DNA of 64,000 nucleotides, taken from positions 209,642 through 273,641 of the forward strand of contig NZ_BBLZ01000003.1 of the NCBI RefSeq assembly GCF_000971195.1, read 5' to 3'. Below, in pieces: positions 46,438-55,304 of the stretch. The position numbers and the translations under genes are program-made. Position 1 is the stretch's first letter. Every line of letters starts with the position of its first letter. The notes under the pieces were generated by a model. The model was not told where the DNA came from and searched no databases. It saw nothing but the letters and a program-made list of their open reading frames with translations. This DNA is from Demequina soli. Lineage in GTDB: Bacteria > Actinomycetota > Actinomycetes > Actinomycetales > Demequinaceae.

Positions 46438-47646
46438 CTACCCGTGTTCGGGCAGCCGCGGCGCCGACACACCCGGGTCGCGACCGATGAGCGCCGCGCG
46501 GGTGACTGCGGCGGAGCCGAATCGATCGCGGACCGCATCGAGGGCAATGTCGAGCGCGGTGTCGATGCGCGCCCCGTCGTTCCAGTCGATCGGAAGCTCG
46601 GGCTGCACCGTGGCGGCGCTGGTCAGCTGCGCGAGCGAGACCCCGATGAGGGTGACGCCCCGGTCGGAGATGTCGGGACCCGCCGCCGCGAGCAGGCGCT
46701 GAGCGACGCCGAGCACCACCTCGGTGCGATCGGTCGGCGTGGCGAGAGTGTGCGATCGGGTCGCCTTGGTGAAGTCGCCGTAGCGAAGCCTCAGGACCAC
46801 GGTGGCGCACGACGATCCGCGATCGCGCAGGCGCTTCGCGAGGCCGTCGACGATCTGCGTGACGATCAGCCCGAGCTCGCCACCGGTGTACGACCGGTTG
46901 CCGAGCGCGCGCTGCGAGCCGATGGATGCGTGGCGCTTGGTCGTCTCGACCGGCCGCGGGTCCCGGAGCCGGGCGAGCGCGTGCAGATGCGCGCCGGCCG
47001 CCTTCCCGAGCCATCGCTCGGCGGTCGCCGCCTCGAGCTCGGCCAGCTGCCCGACCGTGTAGACGCCGTTGCGGTGCAGCTTCTCCGCGGTCGCCGCGCC
47101 CACGCCCCAGAGCCGCTCGACGGGGAGCGGATGAAGGAACGCCGCCTCGCGGTCCGGCGCCACCACGAGGAGCCCGTCGGGCTTGCCGACCGCGCTCGCG
47201 ACCTTCGCGAGGAACTTGGTTCTCGCGACGCCCACCGAGATCGGGAGCCCGACCTCGGCACGCACGCGCTCCCGCAGGCGCACGGCGATCTGCTCGGGGG
47301 TCCCGGCGAGGCGACGCAGTCCCCCCACCTCGAGGAACGCCTCGTCGATCGAGACGCCCTCCACATACGGCGTGGTGTCGTGGAAGATCGCGAACACCGC
47401 ACGGCTCGCCGCCGCGTAGGCCTCCATGCGGGGAGGGACGACGATGGCGTCGGGACAGAGCGCACGCGCCCGGTGCACCCCCATCGCGGTGCGCACGCCC
47501 CGGGCCTTCGCCTCATAGCTCGCGGCCGCCACCACGCCGCCGCCCACGATGACCGGACGTCCGCGCAGCGCAGGGTCGTCCCGCTGCTCGACCGACGCGT
47601 AAAACGCATCGAGATCGGCGTGGAGCACCGTCGCCTCGCCGCGCAT
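46438..47646 (-). CDS. dinB: DNA polymerase IV (Y-family translesion polymerase)
   Basis: A 402-residue Y-family polymerase. Catalytic metal ligands are in VLHADLDAFYASVEQR and VSIDEAFLEV. The segments GRPVIVGGGVVAAASYEAKARGVRTAM, SVGVARTKFLAKVASAVGKPDG and the helix-hairpin-helix LWGVGAATAEKLHRNGV are typical. Start is the ATG at the conserved N-terminus, and the longer upstream frame is rejected. No canonical beta-clamp peptide is obvious at the C-terminus. It performs error-prone bypass of DNA lesions and is the last core-genome gene before the low-GC island. Confidence 0.95.
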   Translation of the reverse strand: MRGEATVLHADLDAFYASVEQRDDPALRGRPVIVGGGVVAAASYEAKARGVRTAMGVHRARALCPDAIVVPPRMEAYAAASRAVFAIFHDTTPYVEGVSIDEAFLEVGGLRRLAGTPEQIAVRLRERVRAEVGLPISVGVARTKFLAKVASAVGKPDGLLVVAPDREAAFLHPLPVERLWGVGAATAEKLHRNGVYTVGQLAELEAATAERWLGKAAGAHLHALARLRDPRPVETTKRHASIGSQRALGNRSYTGGELGLIVTQIVDGLAKRLRDRGSSCATVVLRLRYGDFTKATRSHTLATPTDRTEVVLGVAQRLLAAAGPDISDRGVTLIGVSLAQLTSAATVQPELPIDWNDGARIDTALDIALDAVRDRFGSAAVTRAALIGRDPGVSAPRLPEHG

Positions 47647-48271
47647 CTCACACCCCCCGCCACCACACGCTCTTCCAGGAATGGTCTCACCGGCGCCCGA
47701 CCCCGCAGGCGCTCCTCGCCTGGCCGACCGGTCAAGCCGACTCGGCCAAGTGGCGCGCGAGCGGCAAGCAGCCATCCGGGACGAACGGCAGGATGGTCGC
47801 GGCGGAGAAGAGCCCGTTCTTCGGGTTGGCGAGGTCAAGGGTGAAACCTCGCGGGTGGCGAAGACTCGGAATTGACTGACCAGGGGGTATGCCCTCCTGC
47901 CGGAGTCCCCAGTCCATGCCTGTTTTTCTTGCAGTCCATTCTAGCCCGACCGACTCTCGCAATCCGCGCACCTACCAGCGACGATGCAACTCTCGATCGC
48001 GCGGTCGGGGACCACGCATCAGGACTCCTGCTCATGGCCCCGCCACAGTCCACCGCGTCTTGCGCGCCACCGCGGCGGCGCATCGTCCGGGCCCCGCGCT
48101 AGCGAACGCCGCCCGGCACTCGCCCACGGGGCCGCCCGACACGCGACGTGCACAGGCGGATGAACTGCCGCGCGACACACCGCACGCGCACGCCGCATTG
48201 AGCCCTGCGGCCATCAACAATGGCCATGTGCCTGGCGCGATGTTCAGGCACGACGGAGAAAAGGGGGCACG
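47647..48271. other. 625-bp junction region, no convincing gene
   Basis: This lies between dinB and the first island gene. One minus-strand frame (47732-47971) ends with LANPKNGLFSAATILPFVPDG, which reads like a protein fragment but has no clear start, so it may be a remnant. The last exact dispersed motif before the island is at 48080-48088. Composition shifts toward lower G+C from about 48.27 kb. Confidence 0.45.
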
Positions 48272-49462
48272 GTGACTGACGATCGGCACATCCGCGTCCA
48301 GGTGCACGGCGCCGAGGTGCCCGTCCAGCGCGAGACCTTCACCCTCCTGCTTGGATCCTCGCCCGCCCGTCGCCGGGCAGCGTATGAGCCGGCGCTCACG
48401 AACGGCTCGATCACGTTCGACAAGTTGGTCGGACTCGCGCGCGCCGCGGACATCCCCTACGCCCTCTTCTTCGGCTCGCACGAACGCGCCCTATACCAGG
48501 TGAACCGCAAGAACCGGCTGATCCTCAACGGGATCAGCAAGGATATCTTCGCGGTGAACTCTCGTAGCGAGGTTGAGCTTGCCGACGTCGAGCTCATCGT
48601 CAAAGACCTCATCCGCAAGCAACAGGAGCTCAAGACACGCGACTCCACTCTTCAGGCCAACACGATAGTGGGGTGCCTCAAGGGCTCACGGAGCGGCGTT
48701 GTCGCGGACGCCGCCCGACTCCGAACGCTGCTGGGACTGTCTCTAGAGGACCTCCGCAGAGCCAAGGGCAAGGAGCGCGCGCTCGAACACCTGATCACGC
48801 TGCTCGAAGCACGCCAGCTGCTGGTTTCACAGAGCCAGGAGAAGGTCATGCTGCAGCAGCTCCCTCGGGGCCGCAGCTTCAGCGGACTGTGCGTCAAGGA
48901 CAAGAAGATCCCATACCTGTTCATCACCGGCGGCGAGGAGAGCGACCGCTATGAACCTGCCGGACGGCGCATCCTCACCCTCGCGCTCCTGGTCGCGTTG
49001 GTCGCCCGCAACGAGTTCAAGGCCGTCACCTTTGATTCGCACACGGCCGAGGTGCCGCCCGGGCCGCAGTGGGAGCTCGCGGAGGAGCTCGTCATGCCAC
49101 GCGATGAGGTCAGCCATCTCGCTGTCGACTCTATCGAGGCGGTCCGGGCCGGCGCCGACCACTTCTGCGTCACGCCGAGCGCGTTCACAGTTCGTGCCCT
49201 AAGGCTCAAACTCATCGACCGTGACACCGCCGTAAGCACCCTCGACGGGCTGCGCGCCGCGTACGCCGAGGTGCCGAAGACGCAACCACGTTCACCCCGG
49301 ATGATCACGGCCGTCCGCAAGTACGCCGGCCACGAGTACACCGCGCGCATGCTCCACCAAGTGGACCGCGGCCAGCTCAGCCAATCTGACTTCTGCCGGA
49401 TCGTGGCTCTCAACCGGATGCGGCCAGCGGCGCTTCCTGATCTACGCGCGACTCTCGCATGA
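48272..49462 (+). CDS. ImmA/IrrE-like protein with lost metal site, PIN-toxin partner
   Basis: A 396-residue protein. The N-terminal ~120 residues resemble the leader of XRE/ImmA-type antitoxin-like proteins (ITFDKLVGLARAADIPYALFFGS). Residues ~205-281 follow the ImmA/IrrE order (GLCVKDKKIPYLFITGG, RRILTLALLVALVARNEF, WELAEELVMPRDEV), but the helix that should carry HExxH reads LTLALLVALVA, so no zinc protease activity is expected. GTG start after AAGGGGG. ATGA overlap with the PIN gene makes it the likely antitoxin or partner. The fold call is inferred by eye. Confidence 0.6.
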   Translation: MTDDRHIRVQVHGAEVPVQRETFTLLLGSSPARRRAAYEPALTNGSITFDKLVGLARAADIPYALFFGSHERALYQVNRKNRLILNGISKDIFAVNSRSEVELADVELIVKDLIRKQQELKTRDSTLQANTIVGCLKGSRSGVVADAARLRTLLGLSLEDLRRAKGKERALEHLITLLEARQLLVSQSQEKVMLQQLPRGRSFSGLCVKDKKIPYLFITGGEESDRYEPAGRRILTLALLVALVARNEFKAVTFDSHTAEVPPGPQWELAEELVMPRDEVSHLAVDSIEAVRAGADHFCVTPSAFTVRALRLKLIDRDTAVSTLDGLRAAYAEVPKTQPRSPRMITAVRKYAGHEYTARMLHQVDRGQLSQSDFCRIVALNRMRPAALPDLRATLA

Positions 49463-49890
49463 CCGCCACCTACCTGCTCGACACGAACGTTATCTTGCGT
49501 CTACCGGAACGCATCCTCCGAAATCGCGCCGTCTCCCACCACTCGCACATCCCTGAGGAAGTCCTCTACGAAGCCCGGTTTGCACCGCACATCGAACGGT
49601 TCAGGCACCGGACCTTGCCCGTGACAGCCGGGGTCCTGGACTCTCTCCAACGAGTTTGGGACGCGGTTCCCGAAGACGACACCAGCGTCGTCGACCTGTT
49701 CCGGGGCAAGGGCAACGCCGACCCACTACTCGTCGCGATCGTTCTCGACCAACGCTCGAAGGCCGCAACAGGTCTTTTCGGTGACGCATGGAAAATCGTG
49801 TCAAACGATGCCCCGGTCCGGAGGCTCGCCGAGTCGTTCGAAATCCCGACCCTCGATCTCGCTCAATTCACCCAATGTGCGGGGGGCTGA
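49459..49890 (+). CDS. PIN-domain-like toxin
   Basis: A 143-residue protein starting YLLDTNVILRLPE (first catalytic Asp at 8). Further acidic residues sit where a PIN nuclease needs them: IPEEVLYEAR (Glu 33/34), KGNADPLLVAIVL (Asp 88) and IVSNDAPVRRLAESFEIPT (Asp 117). Such proteins (DUF4411/VapC-like) cleave RNA and are toxic unless bound by a partner. The large upstream protein overlaps by 4 bases and is the probable antidote. Confidence 0.8.
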   Translation: MTATYLLDTNVILRLPERILRNRAVSHHSHIPEEVLYEARFAPHIERFRHRTLPVTAGVLDSLQRVWDAVPEDDTSVVDLFRGKGNADPLLVAIVLDQRSKAATGLFGDAWKIVSNDAPVRRLAESFEIPTLDLAQFTQCAGG

Positions 49891-50057
49891 AAAGCTCGTT
49901 GTGCTCTGCTCCGGCGCCACGAATTGGGCCACGGAATCGGCGTTGGAGCGTTTACCAGACACAGCCAGCCGCGGGCTTCAAATGGCGCTTCGAAGGTTCC
50001 AGCGCACGAAGGCCGGGCCCATTGGGCGCCAATCGTGCGCCGACCCGATTGGCGGCC

Positions 50058-51812
50058 CTATAGCTGCACCGGCTCTGGTCTAGCGTGTGGGAGTTTCGCG
50101 AAGCCAGAGTGCTCGGGAAGCCCAGCGATGGCCCACGGTCGCGCTTGGACCGTGTCATCGCCGCGCCGGTCGAGTTCTGCGGGCGAGTAGATGGTCCACG
50201 GCAGGCCCCCCGCAGGGCGGATCCCGATCGGCGCACCCGCCGTCGTGTCCCTCTCGATCGCCTGAAGCAGCGCATGCTCGTCCTCCACCTCGGCGTGCGG
50301 CGAGTAGAACGTCGCCGATCCCATCTCGAAGGTGGCTCCCAAGAGGCTCTGGACCACCCGAACATCGCTAATCACAATCGCGCCACCATCGCGAATCAGC
50401 GCGAGAACGGAGTCGGGCACGTCCCGTGCGAGCGTGCCGTTGAACACGAAGTCCTGCCGCTCGGCGCACGGATGTCCCTCCATGAACAGTCGCGCGATAC
50501 GTGCGTCGATGACGTCGGCGTCTGTCGGCCCTGTTGGCGGCAACGCGAACTCAACGTCGAAGCGCACCTCAAGATAGTGAAGGTCTTCGATGAAAGCGAC
50601 GAAGTCGCCGTTGTCTGCCGAAAAACTCCTGCGGCCAGCTTGAGGCAGGTCAATCCATTCGGCAGGGCTTCCATCGACTTCCACACCGAGTCGAGTGGCG
50701 GCGGCGAGCTGGTCGAGGAAGCGAATCACCCTGAGGATCCTGTGCGCCGACTGTCCGGTGAAATCCGAATCAACGCTGAACTTGCCGCGCGTTCCTTGCG
50801 TTCTCGGCACGCGCCAGGTGATCTCGACGCCTCCCTGAAATAGCCCTCGGACGGTCGCGCCCTCGACTCCAACGGCCGCGCCGACCGTTTCGCCCTGCAG
50901 GGTTGACCGAGTGCCGCCATCGCAATCTTCAGCAATCACGCGGATGCGCTGAGCCCGGTGATCGCCTTGCTGTGGCGAGATTCGCACCTCCGCGTTTCGC
51001 TCAGTGCCCGCGAACCAGCCCGGGCCCTGTCGATCGAAGGACTTCACGACATGCGGCGGTAGCGTTACCTCTTCGAGGGCCCCAAACTTCATCGCCACTT
51101 CAAACGCTTCACGCACAGTGGCGTCGGCTTCACCGAACTCCAACGTGGCAGAAAGCGTGAGCGGTTCACGTTCCTGCGCATCCGAGCGCTTTGCGTAGAG
51201 CGTTTCGACTGTGTTGCCTCTCGCGTCGACGGCGAACGAGGTACCCCAATACTCGCTACGAGCGTCGAGCTTTGCGCGGAGATGCCCAAGTTCGTCTGCG
51301 AGATCGCGTGGGCGAGCCAGCGCCGCGCTCTCGCGGTTCACCGCGCGCAGGATCTCGACCTCGCGGTCTAGCGCGAACCTTGCCTCGATATCCGGATGCT
51401 TGCTCAGCAAACCGTCGAGTTCCGGAGGACCCATGAAGCGCACCTCGACCCGCGCACCGTCCCTCATTTTCCGCACGGCCTTGCGTTCGGAACCCGTGAC
51501 CTTGCGGGGCGTCACAAGGGTCCATGCAGGCATGCCGACCTCGTCAATGGCAGTCTTGAGCGATTTCTTGATCTGCCTCCTACGTGGCGCGAATCCCGCT
51601 GAAAATCCTTCGGGGAAGTATTTCAACTGGTAAACGTGGATCACCTGATCGGTGCTCCGGGCGCGGATATCGACATCGATTCCTCCATCGCCTCCCCGCC
51701 CGTCGAGCGCCTGAGCCACGAGACCCGCGCCAGTGAACTCGCGGACGAGCAGTGCCTCCACCAAGTCGTCGAAGTCACGGTTACTAATCTTCTGCCAGTC
51801 AATGCGCGCCAT
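50058..51812 (-). CDS. PD-(D/E)XK nuclease with large unknown C-terminal region
   Basis: A 584-residue protein. Residues 1-125 form an Mrr-like restriction-endonuclease fold: FDDLVEALL (Glu 19), GGDGGIDVDI (Asp 42/46) and VYQLKYF (Gln 62, Lys 64), then a helix-rich WTLVTPRKVTGSERKAVRKM. From about 130 a short coiled stretch leads to a beta-rich region of about 400 residues that I cannot assign. It may be a sensor or target-recognition part. It is on the same strand as and 191 bp downstream of the CD-NTase gene, so it could belong to the same defence unit or stand alone. Confidence 0.7.
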   Translation of the reverse strand: MARIDWQKISNRDFDDLVEALLVREFTGAGLVAQALDGRGGDGGIDVDIRARSTDQVIHVYQLKYFPEGFSAGFAPRRRQIKKSLKTAIDEVGMPAWTLVTPRKVTGSERKAVRKMRDGARVEVRFMGPPELDGLLSKHPDIEARFALDREVEILRAVNRESAALARPRDLADELGHLRAKLDARSEYWGTSFAVDARGNTVETLYAKRSDAQEREPLTLSATLEFGEADATVREAFEVAMKFGALEEVTLPPHVVKSFDRQGPGWFAGTERNAEVRISPQQGDHRAQRIRVIAEDCDGGTRSTLQGETVGAAVGVEGATVRGLFQGGVEITWRVPRTQGTRGKFSVDSDFTGQSAHRILRVIRFLDQLAAATRLGVEVDGSPAEWIDLPQAGRRSFSADNGDFVAFIEDLHYLEVRFDVEFALPPTGPTDADVIDARIARLFMEGHPCAERQDFVFNGTLARDVPDSVLALIRDGGAIVISDVRVVQSLLGATFEMGSATFYSPHAEVEDEHALLQAIERDTTAGAPIGIRPAGGLPWTIYSPAELDRRGDDTVQARPWAIAGLPEHSGFAKLPHARPEPVQL

Positions 51813-52003
51813 TTGGCCTCCGCGCGGAATCTAGGTTCGGGTTGAAGACGGGAGTCCCACGCTCGATGTGTGTCAAAGTACCGGTCCGTCGCACGGGGCA
51901 GCTGCGAGGAAGTTCCCGTGTCTATGCAATGAATTGGCTCAGAGCCGCTGTCGAGCGACGGACCCTACGACGGGCGATATTCACCCAGCGCTATGACACC
52001 AAG

Positions 52004-52873
52004 TCAGTAGTAGCCCGGGAACTTGCCGCCGAAGATGTAGTCCCACCACCCGAGAGCGGCTCGCGGATCTGACTCGCGAGCGGCGACGGCCTTGTCCGCG
52101 CGGACCGCCGCGGTTCGCAGTTTCGACAGCGCATCTCGATGCGTAGCCGACGACGAGCAAGGCTTGATCCGGCCACTGCTTCCGGTGGGGTCATTCATGT
52201 CAGCAAGGTCATGCGACGACAGGCTTGCCAAAAAGCGCTGCAAGTCCATGTCCCAAACCACGGATCGCTCTCCATTCATGTACTGCGCCGCTCGCATCTC
52301 AAGGTAGAAGGACGAGATCGGCACATTGCACTCGTACTTCCACGACTTCGCGAGTCGCGCAAGCCCCTTCGCCCCGCGCTTCACCTCGTCGCGGTTGTTG
52401 GCGACGTCGACATAATTGAGGTGCGCCTCCGGCGCCGACTGCATCCACTCGTCTGCGACGCCCGGTATTGCGTAGAGCATCGCCCCGCTGGCGAGCTTCT
52501 GCTCCGGGAAGGCTGGAATCAGCTCAACCCGTTCGTAGCCACCTCCAAACTCGAGTACCACCGCGGGGCGCTGCACATGGACATGCGTTTGCGGGAACCG
52601 CTCCTGCATTGCAGCCCTGACCTGACCGAGGACGGTGCTCCCGTATGCGGGCTTGTCCGTTCTTAGCGAGATGAAGTAGTCCACGTCACTGTGGCCACCT
52701 ACCCCGGTGCCGTGCCGCCAGCTGCCGCTTTCGTACATGCGCCACACGCCAAACGTGGACTTGAGTTTCGCTTCGATCGACGCCCTGTGCGCCGATGCCT
52801 TGGCACGCGCGGCGTCGGTTGGCGTTATCCAGCCCAGATATGTCGCGAAGGCCTCAGGAACCGTTTTTGCCAC
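52004..52873 (-). CDS. CD-NTase (SMODS-type nucleotidyltransferase), CBASS-like
   Basis: A 289-residue cGAS/DncV-like enzyme. The active site reads ESGSWRHGTGVGGHSDVDYF (Gly50-Ser51, Asp63-x-Asp65), and the third acidic residue is Glu117 in VELIPAF. The SMODS-like helical part follows (RLAKSWKYECNVPISSFYLEM). It would make a cyclic oligonucleotide upon phage infection. The GTG start shares one base with the stop of the SLATT effector gene. Product identity is unknown; no Cap2/Cap3 or HORMA/TRIP13 genes are adjacent, which fits a minimal type I CBASS. Confidence 0.8.
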   Translation of the reverse strand: MAKTVPEAFATYLGWITPTDAARAKASAHRASIEAKLKSTFGVWRMYESGSWRHGTGVGGHSDVDYFISLRTDKPAYGSTVLGQVRAAMQERFPQTHVHVQRPAVVLEFGGGYERVELIPAFPEQKLASGAMLYAIPGVADEWMQSAPEAHLNYVDVANNRDEVKRGAKGLARLAKSWKYECNVPISSFYLEMRAAQYMNGERSVVWDMDLQRFLASLSSHDLADMNDPTGSSGRIKPCSSSATHRDALSKLRTAAVRADKAVAARESDPRAALGWWDYIFGGKFPGYY

Positions 52874-53487
52874 TAGGCATCCCCCTCGTCAACGGCGTAA
52901 TTTTGTCCGCCTAGAACTTCGATGTTCCTCTTTGCCTTCCGATACGCGGACATCCCCGGCGCGTCCGCCGTCTTATTCAGCTCATCGCGAGAGTTGCTGA
53001 GATCCTGGAGCACGTTACGCGCGTCGTCGTACGAAAGAGTGCTGATGTCGATCGTTGCAAATTGCCTGACGGCGGTCTGCAACTGCAGGAACGCGTTCGC
53101 GGACGCTTGTGACTGCGCTTGCCGCCTCGACGCGTTCACCGTTGTGAGAATTGCAGTGAGCGTCGCCGCTACGAGCGCCAGCAACCCACCGATCGTCGAC
53201 CCTTCTACCCCCCATAGACTCCGCCCCTCAGAACCGAGCACGGCGCTTCCCGCAATCGCTCCGAGGACAGCCGCTGGCGCTCCGAGCCAAAGATTGACCC
53301 CACGCCAGATCTTGGCCTGCTCAAACTGTGCCTGCGATGAGTACATGGCGCTCTCGTGGAGCCGGAGGGCTTCGCGGCCAATCGCGAAGAGCGCCTCATC
53401 GATGCCGTGCGGCAGTTTGATCGGACCTTCTCCGGTCCCACCTAGAGGTGATTTACCAGACGCCTTGACCATCACTTGCCTCTCCAT
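52873..53487 (-). CDS. SLATT-type two-transmembrane effector
   Basis: A 204-residue protein: ~55-residue leader with an amphipathic helix (HESAMYSSQAQFEQAKIWRGVN), two transmembrane helices (about 66-85 and 97-118) joined by a short loop, and a coiled C-terminus (SRRQAQSQASANAFLQLQ...ARNVLQDLSNSRDELN). This is the SLATT (SMODS- and SLOG-associating 2TM) layout, proposed to form membrane pores once a nucleotide second messenger is made. It is translationally linked to the CD-NTase. Confidence 0.75.
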   Translation of the reverse strand: MERQVMVKASGKSPLGGTGEGPIKLPHGIDEALFAIGREALRLHESAMYSSQAQFEQAKIWRGVNLWLGAPAAVLGAIAGSAVLGSEGRSLWGVEGSTIGGLLALVAATLTAILTTVNASRRQAQSQASANAFLQLQTAVRQFATIDISTLSYDDARNVLQDLSNSRDELNKTADAPGMSAYRKAKRNIEVLGGQNYAVDEGDA

Positions 53488-53694
53488 AGGGCCACCGAGT
53501 GATTATGGCAACTAAGGCCAGATCCTCGTAGGTGCGCCACGGTGTGTGCGGAAGAAGCACACGGACACGGTCGAGAGCGCCGGGTACAGCGAGCCAGTTT
53601 TCCGCCGCTCGTCACTGGACGTGCCGCGATGCGGGAGTTCTCCTGTAGCGCATACGAGCGGCACGTGCGCGTTGGACCGGAGCATCGCGGGGCG

Positions 53695-55107
53695 TCACAC
53701 CGAACCGTCAGCACTTGCCCGGTACTCCTCCGCTGCCGGCTCGAGAGTGAACTCGAGGACCTCGACGTGCTGTTCCTTGAGTGCGTCGAGGACTTCCTGG
53801 GGTGTGGCGCGGAAGTATTCGCGTCGGAGGTTGATCTTGTTCAGGCGTCGGTCGGCGAAGCGCTGGTGGAGGTTGGTCTCGAGGGTGACGGCGTCGTCGG
53901 CGAAGAACAGGGCGTGGACGTCGAAGCGGAACGGCACGGATGCGTCGCCGAGCTCGTTGACGCGGTCCATCGGCTCGAGGCGGCGGGTCAGGCCGATCTT
54001 GACGACGTCGGGTCCGAACGCGCCGATGTTGGAGATGACGTACACGTAGCCGGCGCGGGCGTTCGCGGCTCGGTAGTCGACGTCGGCGATCGCCTTGTCC
54101 GTGTCCGCGAGTTTCTCCCGCAGGCGTGCCGCCCCTTCGACGTCGCCCTTGGCTTCGAGGGCGGCGAGGGCGTTCTCGTAGTGGGAGCGTTCCTTCTCGA
54201 GCTTCTCGCGTGCCGCCTTGAGCTCGGCCTCGACCTTGCGCTGCTCTCGCAGCTCCTCACGATGCGCCCGCTCGGCCTCCTTCTCCGCCTGGAGGGCCTG
54301 CATGTGGCGGGCCGCGAGCTCCAGCTCCTTGAGCCGCAGCCGGTGGTACGGGGCGGTGATGGACAGGTTGATCATCGTGCCGAGCTTCTCGACCTGCTCC
54401 ATCGACTTCGTCAGCCTCTGTTGCGCGGAGGCCAGGTTGCCGGCCTTGACGGTCTTGACGCAGTTCTCCGCCTCCGCGTTGTACGAGCGCAGCATCAGCT
54501 TGGACATGTCGTTCACGAACCTCTCCCCCTGCTTGGCAGAGTTGTTGAACGTGAAGTTCGACGACGCCGACGTGGCCCTCTTCGCGGCCACGAGCTGCTT
54601 GATCTGCACGCGGACCCCCGCGAGTTCGGTGGCGAGCGTCACAGACGATTCGGCGGGGTGCTCGTAGTCGTAGATGCCGAATTCCTGCATGGACGCGGCT
54701 TGACGCAGGTTGACGAGGTCTTGCTCCGCGTCACGCTTCTGCGCATCGGCGAGTTGCTGGGCCGCTTGCGCGCCCGCGAGGTCGGCGCGCGCCTGCGAGA
54801 TCTGGGCGATGACTTCCAAACGTGCGGCGTCGAGGTCTGCGATCTCCCCCAGCCCGTGCTTGTCGATCAGCCCCTGGAGACGGTCATTCTCCTCCTGAAG
54901 GCTCTTCGCGTGCTTGCGGGCACCGAACAGCGGCACCTTCCGCTCCTGGCCCGTCACGCCCGCGCTGGTCGGAGCGACTGCAACGTACGGATCGACGCTC
55001 TGCGTGCCCTTCGTGAAGACATGGTCGGTCCACGACGACCCGTTCCAGTACCGCTTCTCGTGCCGCTTCGTCGGGTCGGCATACCAACCCTCAGCCATCT
55101 GCGCCAT
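53695..55107 (-). CDS. DUF2510 / coiled-coil / GIY-YIG (T5orf172-like) protein
   Basis: A 470-residue protein. It has an N-terminal DUF2510 (MAQMAEGWYADPTKRHEKRYWN), then about 300 residues of mostly coiled coil with a DUF4041-like middle, and a C-terminal GIY-YIG-type nuclease domain (about 355-440): GYVYVISNI, VVKIGLTRR, RVNELGDAS, LETNLHQRF and INLRREYF supply the GIY, YIG, Arg, Glu and Asn positions. Start ATG 55107 fits the DUF2510 N-terminus. A palindrome lies 16 bp upstream. Such proteins occur in prophages and defence loci, but the target is unknown. Confidence 0.75.
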   Translation of the reverse strand: MAQMAEGWYADPTKRHEKRYWNGSSWTDHVFTKGTQSVDPYVAVAPTSAGVTGQERKVPLFGARKHAKSLQEENDRLQGLIDKHGLGEIADLDAARLEVIAQISQARADLAGAQAAQQLADAQKRDAEQDLVNLRQAASMQEFGIYDYEHPAESSVTLATELAGVRVQIKQLVAAKRATSASSNFTFNNSAKQGERFVNDMSKLMLRSYNAEAENCVKTVKAGNLASAQQRLTKSMEQVEKLGTMINLSITAPYHRLRLKELELAARHMQALQAEKEAERAHREELREQRKVEAELKAAREKLEKERSHYENALAALEAKGDVEGAARLREKLADTDKAIADVDYRAANARAGYVYVISNIGAFGPDVVKIGLTRRLEPMDRVNELGDASVPFRFDVHALFFADDAVTLETNLHQRFADRRLNKINLRREYFRATPQEVLDALKEQHVEVLEFTLEPAAEEYRASADGSV

Positions 55108-55122
55108 TGCTCGATTCCCCTC

Positions 55123-55140
55123 AGTATCAGCAGTGATACT
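55123..55140. promoter_or_regulatory. Palindromic operator upstream of the GIY-YIG gene
   Basis: Perfect 7-bp arms AGTATCA and TGATACT with a 4-nt spacer (GCAG), 16 bp before the start codon. AT-rich and isolated; probably a repressor site for this gene. Confidence 0.5.
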
Positions 55141-55304
55141 CACGATCGTATGTGCGAAGTCCGACACCCCGCCACAATCCAAACGACGCAGCGGCGGAAC
55201 CTCGCACGCACGATGCAATCCGGACAGACGTCCCTCTCGGTCGACCCGAGAAGGTCGGCGCCGCAGGCCACGACCGTCGACCGTTGCCGGTTGCGCCGCC
55301 TCCA

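Larger units (their letters stand above)
48272..55107. other. Putative defence island, lower G+C
   Basis: Six genes (PIN-toxin pair, PD-(D/E)XK nuclease, CD-NTase, SLATT effector, GIY-YIG protein) with visibly more A/T and AT-ending codons than their neighbours. No copy of the dispersed GCATCGTCC motif occurs between 48088 and 55988, whereas elsewhere it averages about one per 2 kb. No integrase, tRNA or direct-repeat boundary was found, so the mode of entry is unknown. Confidence 0.75.

Noticed and set aside
47732..47971. 79-residue minus-strand gene after dinB
   Set aside because: The C-terminal stretch looks protein-like but there is no credible start or ribosome-binding site, and the N-terminal half is low quality; kept only as a possible remnant.
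48272..55107. Island as a prophage
   Set aside because: No integrase, terminase, capsid, portal or tail genes; only defence-type genes.
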